From assembly GCA_016801885.1 (NCBI GenBank), contig CM028891.1, positions 12,011,517-12,075,516 of the forward strand: a stretch of 64,000 bases of DNA. The letters run 5' to 3'. Below the pieces are notes generated by a model. The model was not told where the DNA came from and did no database searches. It was given only the letters and a program-made list of their open reading frames with translations. Positions within the stretch are counted from its first letter, which is position 1; every line of letters starts with the position of its first letter. Shown here one piece after another: positions 13,001 through 25,000 of this stretch. This DNA is from Toxotes chatareus. Lineage: Eukaryota > Chordata > Actinopteri > Toxotidae. Made by a program: the position numbers and the translations under genes.

Positions 13001-16000
13001 CTCTGTTTGTTAACATCTGGCAAAGCAGGACCCTTTAGGAAATACCTTACAGTGCAATCCAGGAATGCTTGCTTACACAAATGCTCACTCATGAAGAATG
13101 TCCACTGTTTACATTTAGATTTCTATCTATCTTGAAGCAAGTAGAAGCATAGCTTGTGTGTCAGATGTAAGATAAAACATACTTGATAGTGATCTGTTGC
13201 ATTTCATCTTCACTCCTCCCTTTTAGCTATGATCTTGTCTTCGCTGGGGGACCAGAGGAGATTCTCAGGAAGTTCCAGCAAGCCAATCACAAAGTGCTTT
13301 TCGCTGCAGAGGGACTGATATGGCCAGATAAGCGACTAGCTGACAAGTACCCCTCAGTCCGCAGCGGCAAGCGTTACCTCAACTCTGGAGGTGGGTTCCA
13401 AAAATTCAAACTATGACTGAAATCCTGATACGTTTTGACCTGTTGAAAGTCTCCACTCTGACGTGACGCCATGTTCGCACCTTGTTTGGATAAAGCAAAG
13501 GTGACCCCTAAACTACACAACGATCAGCTGACAAAAAGTAAATGCTGTCACCCGTGAGAAGTTGCAGCATATTTTTAATCTGGTAATCTGAACCTGAATT
13601 TTGTCTAAATCTAACCTTGTCCAACGTTAACCTGTAGAAAATAAATAATAATTTAGTGACAGTTACCCGAGAGAAACAACTCAAAAAAAGAAATATCTGA
13701 ATTATAATTTAAAGGTCGGTGAAGCAATGGTTACCACAAAATTTATATTATGTGCGAAACAATTTCATGTTGGGGTAGACTGAGTAACCTTGTTGTAAAC
13801 CCACAACCCCCCATTGATGCACAGTGGTTTATACATTCTGACATCAGCTGTCAAACTCTGAAGACTTGCAGGCTTAGAAGGAATTCAGCGGGCTAAACAC
13901 CAGTCCACCCTCAGTGTTACTGGTTTAAAGAGCAGTGGACTGACTTCAAGGCACGGCCTCAGACTGGTGTTAGTTTTTAAATATGAAACCACCCGACTTT
14001 TATTATTATCTCTTGCTGTAAAATGGAAGTATATTTTCCCTGTAAACTGTCTCCCGGAGGTATTTCCTGTCCAAGCAGACCGGAGGTGACAGAAGCCCAT
14101 TCATGCGAATATTAACAGCAAACTTTTTTCCCAAACCTTTTTACTCTGCATTTCGTCTTTTAGCGATCGCCCTCCTCCTCCTCACACACACAAAAGATGT
14201 GTAATGAGGGAAAAAAAAACTACTGAATATGTGCAGACATTTCAACAAAGAAACAGTAACAGTATGTTCTCAAATGGCAGGGCCAGCTGCATCCTGCCCG
14301 TTCTTCAGGACATGGAATTACTGCTTTCTCTGTGGTCATCAGCCTGGTCTGACCTCCCATATTGGAGTCTAGCAGTCTCAGACTGATCAGAGACTGTTTT
14401 TAGCATTCATTGTCATCGACATGACATGTGGATTTGTCTTGGCCCCCCAAATGTGCCACAGTTTGTGTAAAATTGTAGGTTTTGTTTGTGTTACTACGGA
14501 TACCGCCCAAGTGACCATTGGCGATGTTTTAGAGCATCTGGACACACACTACTGTGTCACAGAGAGTAGAGTGTTTTGGAGATGGAATCAAGATACAGTA
14601 GGGTTGTATTTGTGTGTGACTGTTTGTGTTTATTTATTTAAGAAGGCCAAACTAATCGTGGCTGAAACTAAGGAGCAGTGCAAAACAGTGGATTGTTCCA
14701 AAAGGTCTGGGACTGAAAGGCATACAGTTCCCAGCATTTTCCGGGATCTGTTGTTTTCAAAGCCATCATTTTGCGGACTAGCTACTGACCATATGAATTG
14801 CATAAAATGTCATGATGTCCTTTTAACTTTTTCTCGCTCCTGGCATTTAGATTATGTCATGTCTATCCATCGACTTGTTTACAGTGTCTGAGGCTTTTTT
14901 TTTCTTAAATGATGGGATGCAAAATGGTGCACACCAGCAACACAGCCAAACCCTGCAATCTGTCACTGTGGTCAGTGACCCTGAGCGAGAGAGGGAAAAC
15001 GAGGAGACGGGAAAACCAGAGCAGAGACTGCTATGCGGATGTACATTGTGAGAGGGTGTGAGATACTAGCATGCACTGTTCCAGAAGCTCAGTTAGTAGA
15101 GAGCTGTGAGACGGTTATAACATATAGATTACAGGTTTCTCACTGCCCATCATTACACGTCTTTCTATCTGCAGACTGTGGGAAGAGAAAGTCCCGGCCC
15201 ATTTCTTGTTTGCTTGGGACTGCTGCCAAAAATCACACTTTGTGTAAGACTTCCTAGAGTGAAATCTTGAGACCATGGAGCCAGCAGATACAGTATAATT
15301 GTCACTAACAGTCTGCCAGTCGTATATATGACCTTGTAAACGTGTCGCAGCCTATACTTTACTGCTGGATATGTGTTTCACACCGTTTATTACTTGCAGG
15401 TATAATTGGCTACGCCCCGTACATAAACAGAATAGTTTCACAGTGGAGCCTCCATGACAACGATGACGACCAGCTCTTCTACACTAAGATATACGTGGAT
15501 CCTTTACAAAGAGTGAGTATCTTGTTATCAACACCAGCACTTAATCTGAAAGTATATCCCTAGAAAACATACTGTGTCTTGGATGGCTTAGCAACTCTCT
15601 CTGTTTTCATGCCTTTTAGCAAAATCTCAATATGACTTTGGACCACAAGTGCCAGATTTTCCAGAACCTGAATGGAGCAGTTGGTGAGAAATCACAGAAA
15701 ATGGATTCTGTAATTCAATTTCCTGCTGATCTGTATATAATTTCTCAAATACTCTAAACTCTGTTAACCCAGTTTTAATGCTGGCACTTGGAAGACTTGG
15801 GTATGAAACAACTTTTGCTGCAGCTGCACTAACGTAAACCAACATTGTGCTGTTTTGCTCCCGCACATACAAAGATTGCATGTTTTCAGAGAAGTTGTAG
15901 TCTTGGCGACTGACCCTGCAGGTTATAAACAAATGCAGGTCTTGCCCATGTGGTAAGTCAGTTTTCATTACCTGGTCTCGTGTTCCTGTCTTTGGCAGAT

Positions 16001-19000
16001 GAAGTACTTCTGAAGTTTGGAACAGACCGAGTGAGAGTTAGAAACACAGTGTACGACTCTCTGCCAGTGGTTGTCCATGGCAACGGAAACACCAAAGTGA
16101 GTAAGAAATGATGCACTCCAGCACACCTAATATACTCTACTTATGGCACAGCATAGATACTTTTAAGTTAATCATCCTCATTTAGCACTCTGGCTTTCGG
16201 TTGAATTATTGAGCTCTTCTTTTCCATTTGCTGATGAGTTTCTGTTGGCCCATGCCTTTTAGATTTTCAACATTCACCACCAGAGACTATATTTCATTGT
16301 ATAAATTCCCCCTTTTTCAGGAAATATACATACTGTTCATGTGATACTTGCCAGACGCTGGCAATAAAATCCAGCTCATTATTCAGTGGAGAACAGTGAT
16401 CTGGCCAAAACTGGGTCATAATGCATAAGTACTTTTTCTGTTCACCATCATTCTCTGTACATCAGAGTGAGAAAGAGTGATGAAGCTGAAAAGCAGGATG
16501 TTCGTACAATAACGTCATCATTTCCCTCCCCCTAACTCTTCACGCGTCTCGCTCCGCCACCAGCCGCCTGTCTCTGGTTTCCCTTGGTGATGAACCAAAC
16601 CCACCAAACTGTTGAGTCATTCTTCCCAGAGGGCTAAACATCTGGAGTAGAAGCTCTAAATGGTAGATCACAAAATCCGTGTCCTAGTAGTGGTGTCTAC
16701 CATTGGAGCTGCCTAGCTGGACCTCTGACTAATACTTCATTATTATTTTCCAGTCTACGCACCAAGTTCAGTCTGGTGACAAATACATGATCACTGTGTT
16801 AATGTGTGTGATAAGAGATGTGTAAACAGTAGCGCACAGGAAATTATATGTTCCAAGAAAATGTATAACTTCCATGCACACTAAATACAGAGCAGCTATG
16901 ATTGTGATTACAATATGCTGAAATTTATGAAGAAAACTACAAAGAAAAGGAATAATTACACTAGATTGTCAAGTCTCAATTTCAGTACAGGAGACATTTA
17001 TAACCCCCTGTGGTCTTTACAGCGACTTGCAAGTGATTCGGCACAGTCATCCCACATTCCCACAGTCAATCTGAATATCCAAAGTCATATTCCAGGGTAG
17101 GACATTCCAAACACATCAGGAAAAATTTTTGAGTGAGCTCTTCTGATACATAGAAAATACTTCTTTTTTTTTTTCGCTTATGCTGATTTAACAGTAATCC
17201 ACTTTAACCAGTGATTCACCTATTCTAAATTATTTTCCTTATAGATGTACTTGAACTACTTGGCCAACTATGTCCCCAATGCATGGAACTATGAACATGG
17301 ATGTAGCCACTGTGATGACGATGTTGTGGACTTGTCTCAGTTAGAAGTAAGTTCTTCACATCAAGCTGTTTTACTTCTATTTGCTGTCCTCTTAAGTCTA
17401 TTTTTAAATACCTGCTGTGGAAAGTTCGTCTTTAGCCTCCTCCTTGCAGACAACGGAAAGGATGAAACATAGCCTGGTTTTCTAGCATAAGCCATTCATC
17501 TATCAGCGGCTGTCTAGACAGTAAGAGTGGAGCCCAGTCCTATTTCAACAGATAAGGAAGACTGTTGGTGCTGCACACACTGCCTTTCCAACAATAATAG
17601 GTTATGCGCCCGTTGGTCCTCTTGGACCCTTTTAAAAGAACACAAGTGCCGGGGAAACTACTTGGGGAAAAGGAAGCACTGCACTGCTGTGGTGCAGGAT
17701 ATGGCTTCTGGGGTTTTCAGAAGGGCTAATTTAAAGGGGTGTCACTGTCAACCAGCCTTGCTTTTAGTGGGCTTCTTAGTATGGGTTGTATCCACAATAG
17801 TAAGTTATAGTGGTTACACTGAAAATTTGTTTCAGAGTTCAGCCAAGACCGGCGACGTATAGACAGCAGGAATGGCAGGCACTAGGAAATGTCTCTGGCT
17901 GTGTGGTTGCGTCTGTCAAAAAAGTTACCAACTTGACTCTCTTTGTGGGCACAGTACTGAGGCATACACAAGATCCCAGTCAATATATTTTATAATCTTC
18001 GTTTTTATCTACTTTGTTTATGCAAATTCCTTTGGTACAAACCTGTTCAAAAGTGTGAGAAAACTAGTTCCTGCAATTAAATAACGTCAATGTTTTCACA
18101 CCGGCACAACTAGCAAGGTATCTATTGCATATCCAATAGGCTCCATAAATAAATGTGCTTCAATAGTTTAACTGGACCGGATTCAATGCAAACCCAGCTA
18201 TATAAAAGACATCACTGTGAAAGCGGCTCTCAGTGACCTTCCATAATGAATGCATAAAAACGCTGCCTCTCGGTAATAGGCGAATTGGTGAGGGCACTTC
18301 ATTCCACTGTGCCACTCTGTGTTTGGGACAGAGACTTCTGGAAGATCAGGTCATGTGGAAACACTGGTCATACTGCCTTTCTTGTGGGGTAAACCCAAAT
18401 CACTGGCAGTCCTGTTTGGTTCTTTGTGGACTTTGGTTTGAGGACTGAGCTTAGGCCCTGTACAGATACTGTGTTACGCCACCAGAACCAATACTGTGCT
18501 AGCCAGACCCCTTTGCAGCCTACTGTAGTTTTGTCTCTGGTTTTGCTTCTGCTTTAATAAACGTGTTAGTTATTTAGTTTTCACTGTCCCTTTTACCACT
18601 CCTTTCCTTTTGCCTGCCTGTCCACTGCCTTCCTGTAACAATTTAAGCTCCAATTGGCTGCATGCACGAGTTCCCCTTCTTGTGCCTGAAACACAGTCAT
18701 TGTGGAACTTGCAAATTAGACGGTTCTGCTTGGATCCCTTTTGATCCCTGGCCCAGACCTTTGCTGTGAACTGGTCAAGAGGATCAGGAGTCCAGACTGA
18801 GCTGTGTGGGCTGGAGCTGAGTGTCATGGGAAAATGTTTCCTGCTCTCTTCCCTGTGTCTCTTGCTTGATTTCTCTTTATGTCGTCTTCGCCCCAACTGT
18901 CTGAGCAGTCATTTTGTACATGGGCTGTGCTCTACAAAGAATTACACGTGGCAATCTGGGTTAGAAGATAGAATTACTGTAAAGCAATTTCTATATGAGC

Positions 19001-22000
19001 TAGTATTTAGTATGCTTATCTAGTGGGCGTTTATTAGTAACATCAACTGCCCTGGCCTTTACAAGCAAGAGATATCCAATCATTTTTTTTGCATAGGTCA
19101 CTAATGATAAAAGTAAACAGATGAAATCATGGCTTAAAAATGTAACAGAAAACAGCAGAGAATAATAACAAGGGTCACAGTTAATTAAGAGCAAGTAAAT
19201 AATGTTAAAGAGTAGAGGATGTTGTCATGGAGACCATCTGTTTCAACGACACTGTTTACGCCTGACGTGAAATGTCAAAATCATCCATGATTTACATTAA
19301 ACGCTGTTCCATTACTAAGAGCTGTTGTTTGAAATAGTGCTGATTTGTCTCCCCTCTAATCTAAACAGGAGTATCCAAACGTGTTGGTTGGAGTGTTCAT
19401 TGAGCAGCCAACTCCATTTCTTCCTGAATTCTTCCAGCGGCTGCTGACCCTTGATTATCCTAAGGATAAACTGAAACTTTTCATCCACAACAATGTGAGT
19501 GTATGCAGCTGCAACTGCAGCTGCTCTTAGCTTTTTTATTTTTTTTTTCCCCCTCTATCTCATATCATACATGACTCCTTACATGTGGCTCCTAATCCAT
19601 TAACATTGGTTTCCTCCTCAGGAGGTTTACCACGAGAAACACATCCAGAAGTTCTGGGAGGAGAACAGGAATGTGTTCAACACTTTCAAGGTTGTGGGAC
19701 CAGAAGAAAATCTGAGCCAAGGAGAGGCCAGGAACATGGGCATGTATGTTTGCCTCTTCTCTAAATCTGTCATCTCTCAGAACCTGTGGTTCAAAGAACA
19801 AAATTGATGAAACCATATTATGGTCCAGATTAATCATAGGTTTGGGAAATGTTGCCTGCTAAGTTACTTTTAAAGCTCTAAATGGTGCTTGCATGATTTC
19901 TATTCAAGAAAGCAGTCGTCTTATGTTGCAGAACAAAGCATAAATATTTAACAGTATTAATGTGTTGTTGCTTCGGTGGTTCCCAAGGTGATCGTTTCAA
20001 ACTAAATGTGTTATGGATGCATGTACTGAAGTATGGTTGGAAAACTGTCAGCTAAATGTTTTCCTCTCCAGACGTTTGATAATGTGTCCTCCCTTGGCTG
20101 GACTGCAGAGAAGTGTGGATATGATTTATTACATAGCAGCTCATTCCTATATGGACCTTCCTCTCACTGTTCAGTGTTGAGTAGCAGTCTGTCAGTGATA
20201 ATTCAATCTGTGAGGCCTTATCATAGAGATTCTATCAAAAGCAGGGTTTGCCTAAAAGCATTGGCAGGGACGTCCCTATAATGAAGAAGTCTAGGGTTTA
20301 TTAGCAGTCTCTAATCTTCCACAAATCACATTATCCACTGGAGGCTTAAAGATAGTCAGCCAGAGTCCGACTCTGCAATTGAAAATGACACCTTATACTT
20401 ATGAGCCGATAAATTTGAACTTGTAAGCATGATTACTTCAGAGCATTTCATTGACTGTAATCAGCTCCGGATTGAATAATCACTGCTTTCTCTGTGTTTT
20501 TGATTTCATTAGGGATCTTTGCCGCAAGGATGCCACATGCGACTACTACTTCAGCATGGATTCTGATGTCATGCTCACCAACAGACAGACACTGAAGCTC
20601 CTCATTGAGCAGAACAGGTAATCACGCAGCAACTGGAATGGAAGCCACACTGAAACCTGCTCAACAAACCTCCTTGGTAGCTGTCGTGATCATTGAACCT
20701 TTGAATTTATCCCTCAAGTGCCAAAACCACAGGAACATTACAGCCAGGCAAATGAAAGTTTAAAAATAAGTCACTCTGGCTTCCTGTTTTTTGCCTGGCC
20801 ACACGGAAACAGTGAAAGTGTGTGTCGCACTAACCCCGAAATGCCACTTCACATTATACAAAAAACAAACATGCAAACTCTTTTTTTCCCCCCGCTTCTG
20901 CAGCTCATGATTGTGAAGAAAGCTTCCCATAAACTAGATGTCATTGTGGCTGTGGAACTGTGTGTTGTGACCTGTTGGACGCCTGCAAAGCAAAAGCCTT
21001 GCTGGGATATTTAAAGAACAGCATGAGAATTCTCATCTGGCGCAGAAGCAGTGGCAGGAAAATGTCAATTTGTCTTAACCCAGACAATTTAGCATTAGTA
21101 CACTGTAGTGCATCCATATCAACAACCAACACTGTGAATTATGGCTCAATTATTTTAAGTCTGCCCAGTTTTTTTCATATAAACAGAAGAAAAATTCCTT
21201 TCATTGTGGTTTGGACTTCACAAAAGGAAAAGCAGTGGAAAAATCCTGTGTTGCTGTATTTCTTGCAAATTCAAAGAAATACACCAAAAAACAGGCCTTC
21301 TGCATCAAGTCCATGTACGTATTGAATCCCGACCAGCATGATACATGTGTCTGGTTTGCATTACGCACTTCTACGACCTGTTACTGACTTGGCAGTGATC
21401 ATATCTTTCCAGTGAGAGGCTGATTTGCTTCATGCAGCACACTGGTTTTTACCACTGAGAGACCCAGTGCATTAGGTGGTTGGCTGTCTGTGGGATGTCA
21501 CTGAGTTTTATCTGCTTTGACAGAATTACCATTTCTCCACTGTGTCTCCTGCTTCCCTACAGAAAAATAATTGGTCCCCTTGTCACTCGTCACGGCAAAC
21601 TGTGGTCCAACTTCTGGGGAGCCCTGAGCCTGGATGGTTATTATGCTCGCTCTGAAGATTACGTCGACATTGTGCAGAGAAAACGCGTGTAAGTCACAAG
21701 TGCAATAAGTGTGCATACAGCTATGGCTTTGTACTTTTATGATTCACACGCCTGCATGCGAGTGTTGGATCTCTTTGAGTGTTTATGACTGTAAATAAAT
21801 CTTGTCCTACTGTGCTGAAACAGCTGATACCCATGTTTAGCCATAAAAAACAAGACAAATAAGATGCCTTTATTATGAGCTACATCCCAGAACGCACATA
21901 TGAAGCGTCATTTATGCCACCGTCAGACCTGAGCAGTGATTTTGCACTGAGCATTAAAGGCTGAGGCGTGACAAAAGCTGTAGTCAGATTCAATTCTCCT

Positions 22001-25000
22001 CTTTGACTGACTCACTTTCTGTGTGTTTGAAAATAAAATTGAAATAACGCCCAGATGGCGCAGAGGAATAACCATTCACCCACCACAGTGGAAACACAGT
22101 GGAAGGTTTAATCACCCCTGAACCTGCTGGGAAGGAAAATGGCAAAGGAACCAGGTCCTTGTCGCAGCACTAGTAACCCCTACAGCACCGGGTAGTTAAG
22201 GTGCCTGTGTGGAGGAGTTTGGGTCCGGGAATAGCGCGACTCTCCAGTCCAACACAGTGGGAATTAGTCATGACACAGACTGAAGCATAATGGAATTATT
22301 CATCCCAGACTGGGAGAAAAACTTCAGGCAAAAAAAACAAACAAAAAAAACCCAACAAAAATCTTTACCAATCACTTGCTGTATATTAGTATTCCAATAG
22401 ACCAAACCATTTGAATGAACATCTTTTCACACATTGACATACTGCTTTATTTTACCATACTGTTCTCCCACACGCCCTCTAACAACTCCTCCAACACACC
22501 TGTCGTCATGAATGGCATGACAAATCTCCCCCAGCATTCCACGAGCGCAGATTTGAATGATTTCTGCAAAATGAGCACTTCCTTTCTCCATGTCTTGTTG
22601 TTTCTAGGGGCGTGTGGAACATTCCTTACATGGCACATGTATACCTTGTCAAGGGCAGTGTCTTGAGGAATGAACTGAAAGAGAGGAACTACTTCGTTCT
22701 GGAGAAACTGGACCCAGATATGGCTTTGTGTAGAAATGCCAGAGAACTGGTAAGAAGGCCCAGCCTCCATCTTTAGGCATTCGTGTGTCAGGATTGTAAA
22801 CTAGTGTGAATATACTGTATTTTAGTTATGTAGTCCTTTACAATATAAATGTTATTTCTTCTTTAAAAACATGTCTCTACAAGAACATAGTCACTTTAAG
22901 GAACATTTATTCTAGAAAATGAAAGTCTGTACTTTACGAACACAAAAGGCTCAGCACTGCTAGTTTAAAATGCAATGAATCTTAACCCTGACAAAAGTCA
23001 ACAGCTCAACGGAAGCCAAAGATGAAAGCATGAGCGGTTTGAAATGTCTTTGTCTGTCATCAAGGCATGATCCTTCTCTGTTTATGGTTGCTCTATGGTG
23101 CGTTAAGGTTTCTTGCTCCACTTATACCCCATCATTCTTCACTTTCTCTTGCCTTCACTGTCGTATGATCACCGACAGTGCAACCAGCTGCGATGCCTGG
23201 CTGGCTAGCCGACAAAAGTTGTCTCGTCTGTCATGTGTCTTTCTTTCCACTTTTAAACGTATAAAGTGTTTATCAAGCTTATGTTTAATGTCACTGACAT
23301 GTCACCCGTGCTCAGCTCTAAACAACTAACCTTGCCTGATCCAAACTCGGTGTACTTTTGGATTGCTTGGCCTTTTCCCCCAGCATGCATTCCCCTAAAG
23401 TTAACCCACAAAAACATCAGCTTCAGAGGGAATCTTGCTCCTTTTTTCATGCAGGCGAATTTCCCCTCCTCCTGAGTTGCTATGTATGTGACATATATAT
23501 TTCAACTGTCACCCTGTCTCTTATTCTGAAACATTGATTTATGTTATCCTATTTACATGATGCTTCTCCTTTATTTTAGACCAGTCACAGAGAAAAAGAC
23601 TCCCCTTCTCCGGAATCATTCCATATGCTCAGGCCCCCACAGGTTTCCATTTGTTTTAATTATTCTGCTTTGTGAAACATCTATTTCCAATGGGTTAGCA
23701 CTGAGAAGCCATTCCAAGCTTTGGCTCACTTCATAGGCAGACTCTTTTTCATGTGCAAAAGACTTGTATCAGATTTAATTGAGAATTTCTTGGCTCTGCT
23801 GAGTTTAATTCTGTAAATCGGCGGGTTGTTAATAACGTTAAATTAAATAACGTTTAATTTAAATTTCATGTTTCCTACACTGTATTCATCCACTGGAATT
23901 TATATGAACATATTTCAGATGTGGCAGTTATAATACTGAGTTGCTGTCCATGTTGCTGCCTATGTCCTTACATAAGAAATTAGGGTGACTGGCAGCTCTT
24001 TGGAAATTGATGTTGACCTTTTGCTTGTGATGAGTTTAGGTCTAAAAGCAGACTTGTCTAAGCTAGAGAGAGAAAGACCTGTGTTCTGTCCTGTTTTTAT
24101 AATCGTTTCCGAGACGAGATCAAGGAGGAGAAAGAAGACTGGAGAGTCAGTACACATGCAAGTCCCCTGTCCTGATGCTTTACCCCGAACAGCCAAACCT
24201 CACAGCAAACACATATAACCAGCTGCTCTCTCTAAACACACTGACTGATCTCAGACTAGGCTCCAAAAATTATTCTTTTCACTCATGTAAATCATCTGGT
24301 CCAAATCACAGCTTTCACAAGATGATTTTGTATATTAGCAATTTGGAAACCTTCACCGAGAGATTGCAAAACTATTCCCAATTCATCTTTTTTTTTTTTT
24401 TTTGTTATTTACAAAGCCTAGTCTGATAGTGAGTCCAAATCCTCCCCTACACAGCGCCCTCCCCATGCTTCACTGTAGAGGGAATATCATTCCTGGACTT
24501 GCTTTATCCCAAGCTGACCAGCACCCCTCTGTTCCTGTTCTCCCCCTCCTCTCCCCTCACTGTCCCACCCTGTCCTGTTCCCAACCCACCAGCACCCCTG
24601 CAGCAGCCCCCTCCGACCCCATCCACAACCCATAAATAATCTTAGATTATTTATATGGCACCTGTGTCTGTTTTGGTTCTACTTACGTTGAACATATTTG
24701 ATTTCAGTGTGTTAAACCACACTTAAATCAGACCTGATTTACACATTTGTGCAAATGAAGCTTTCTAGTAGTTTGCCACAAGTAACACTGATGGGTGTCC
24801 GTCATAAACATTTACTGTAATTATAACCTGCAGTGCACTTATGTACTGTAGATCTGCATGTACCGGTATAATGGATATGTAGATACGGTTCTGCTGTAAA
24901 TGCTGCCTGTTTAGTTGAGATTTTTTTTTTTTTTTTTTTGACTCTCTAACTTCTGTGAAACTGACTGAACTTTTTCCCGTTTGCTGCAGGGAGTCTTCAT

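Noticed and set aside
14421..14891. 156-codon frame in intron 4
   Set aside because: No recognisable protein content, no splice context, lies wholly in an intron; consistent with chance.
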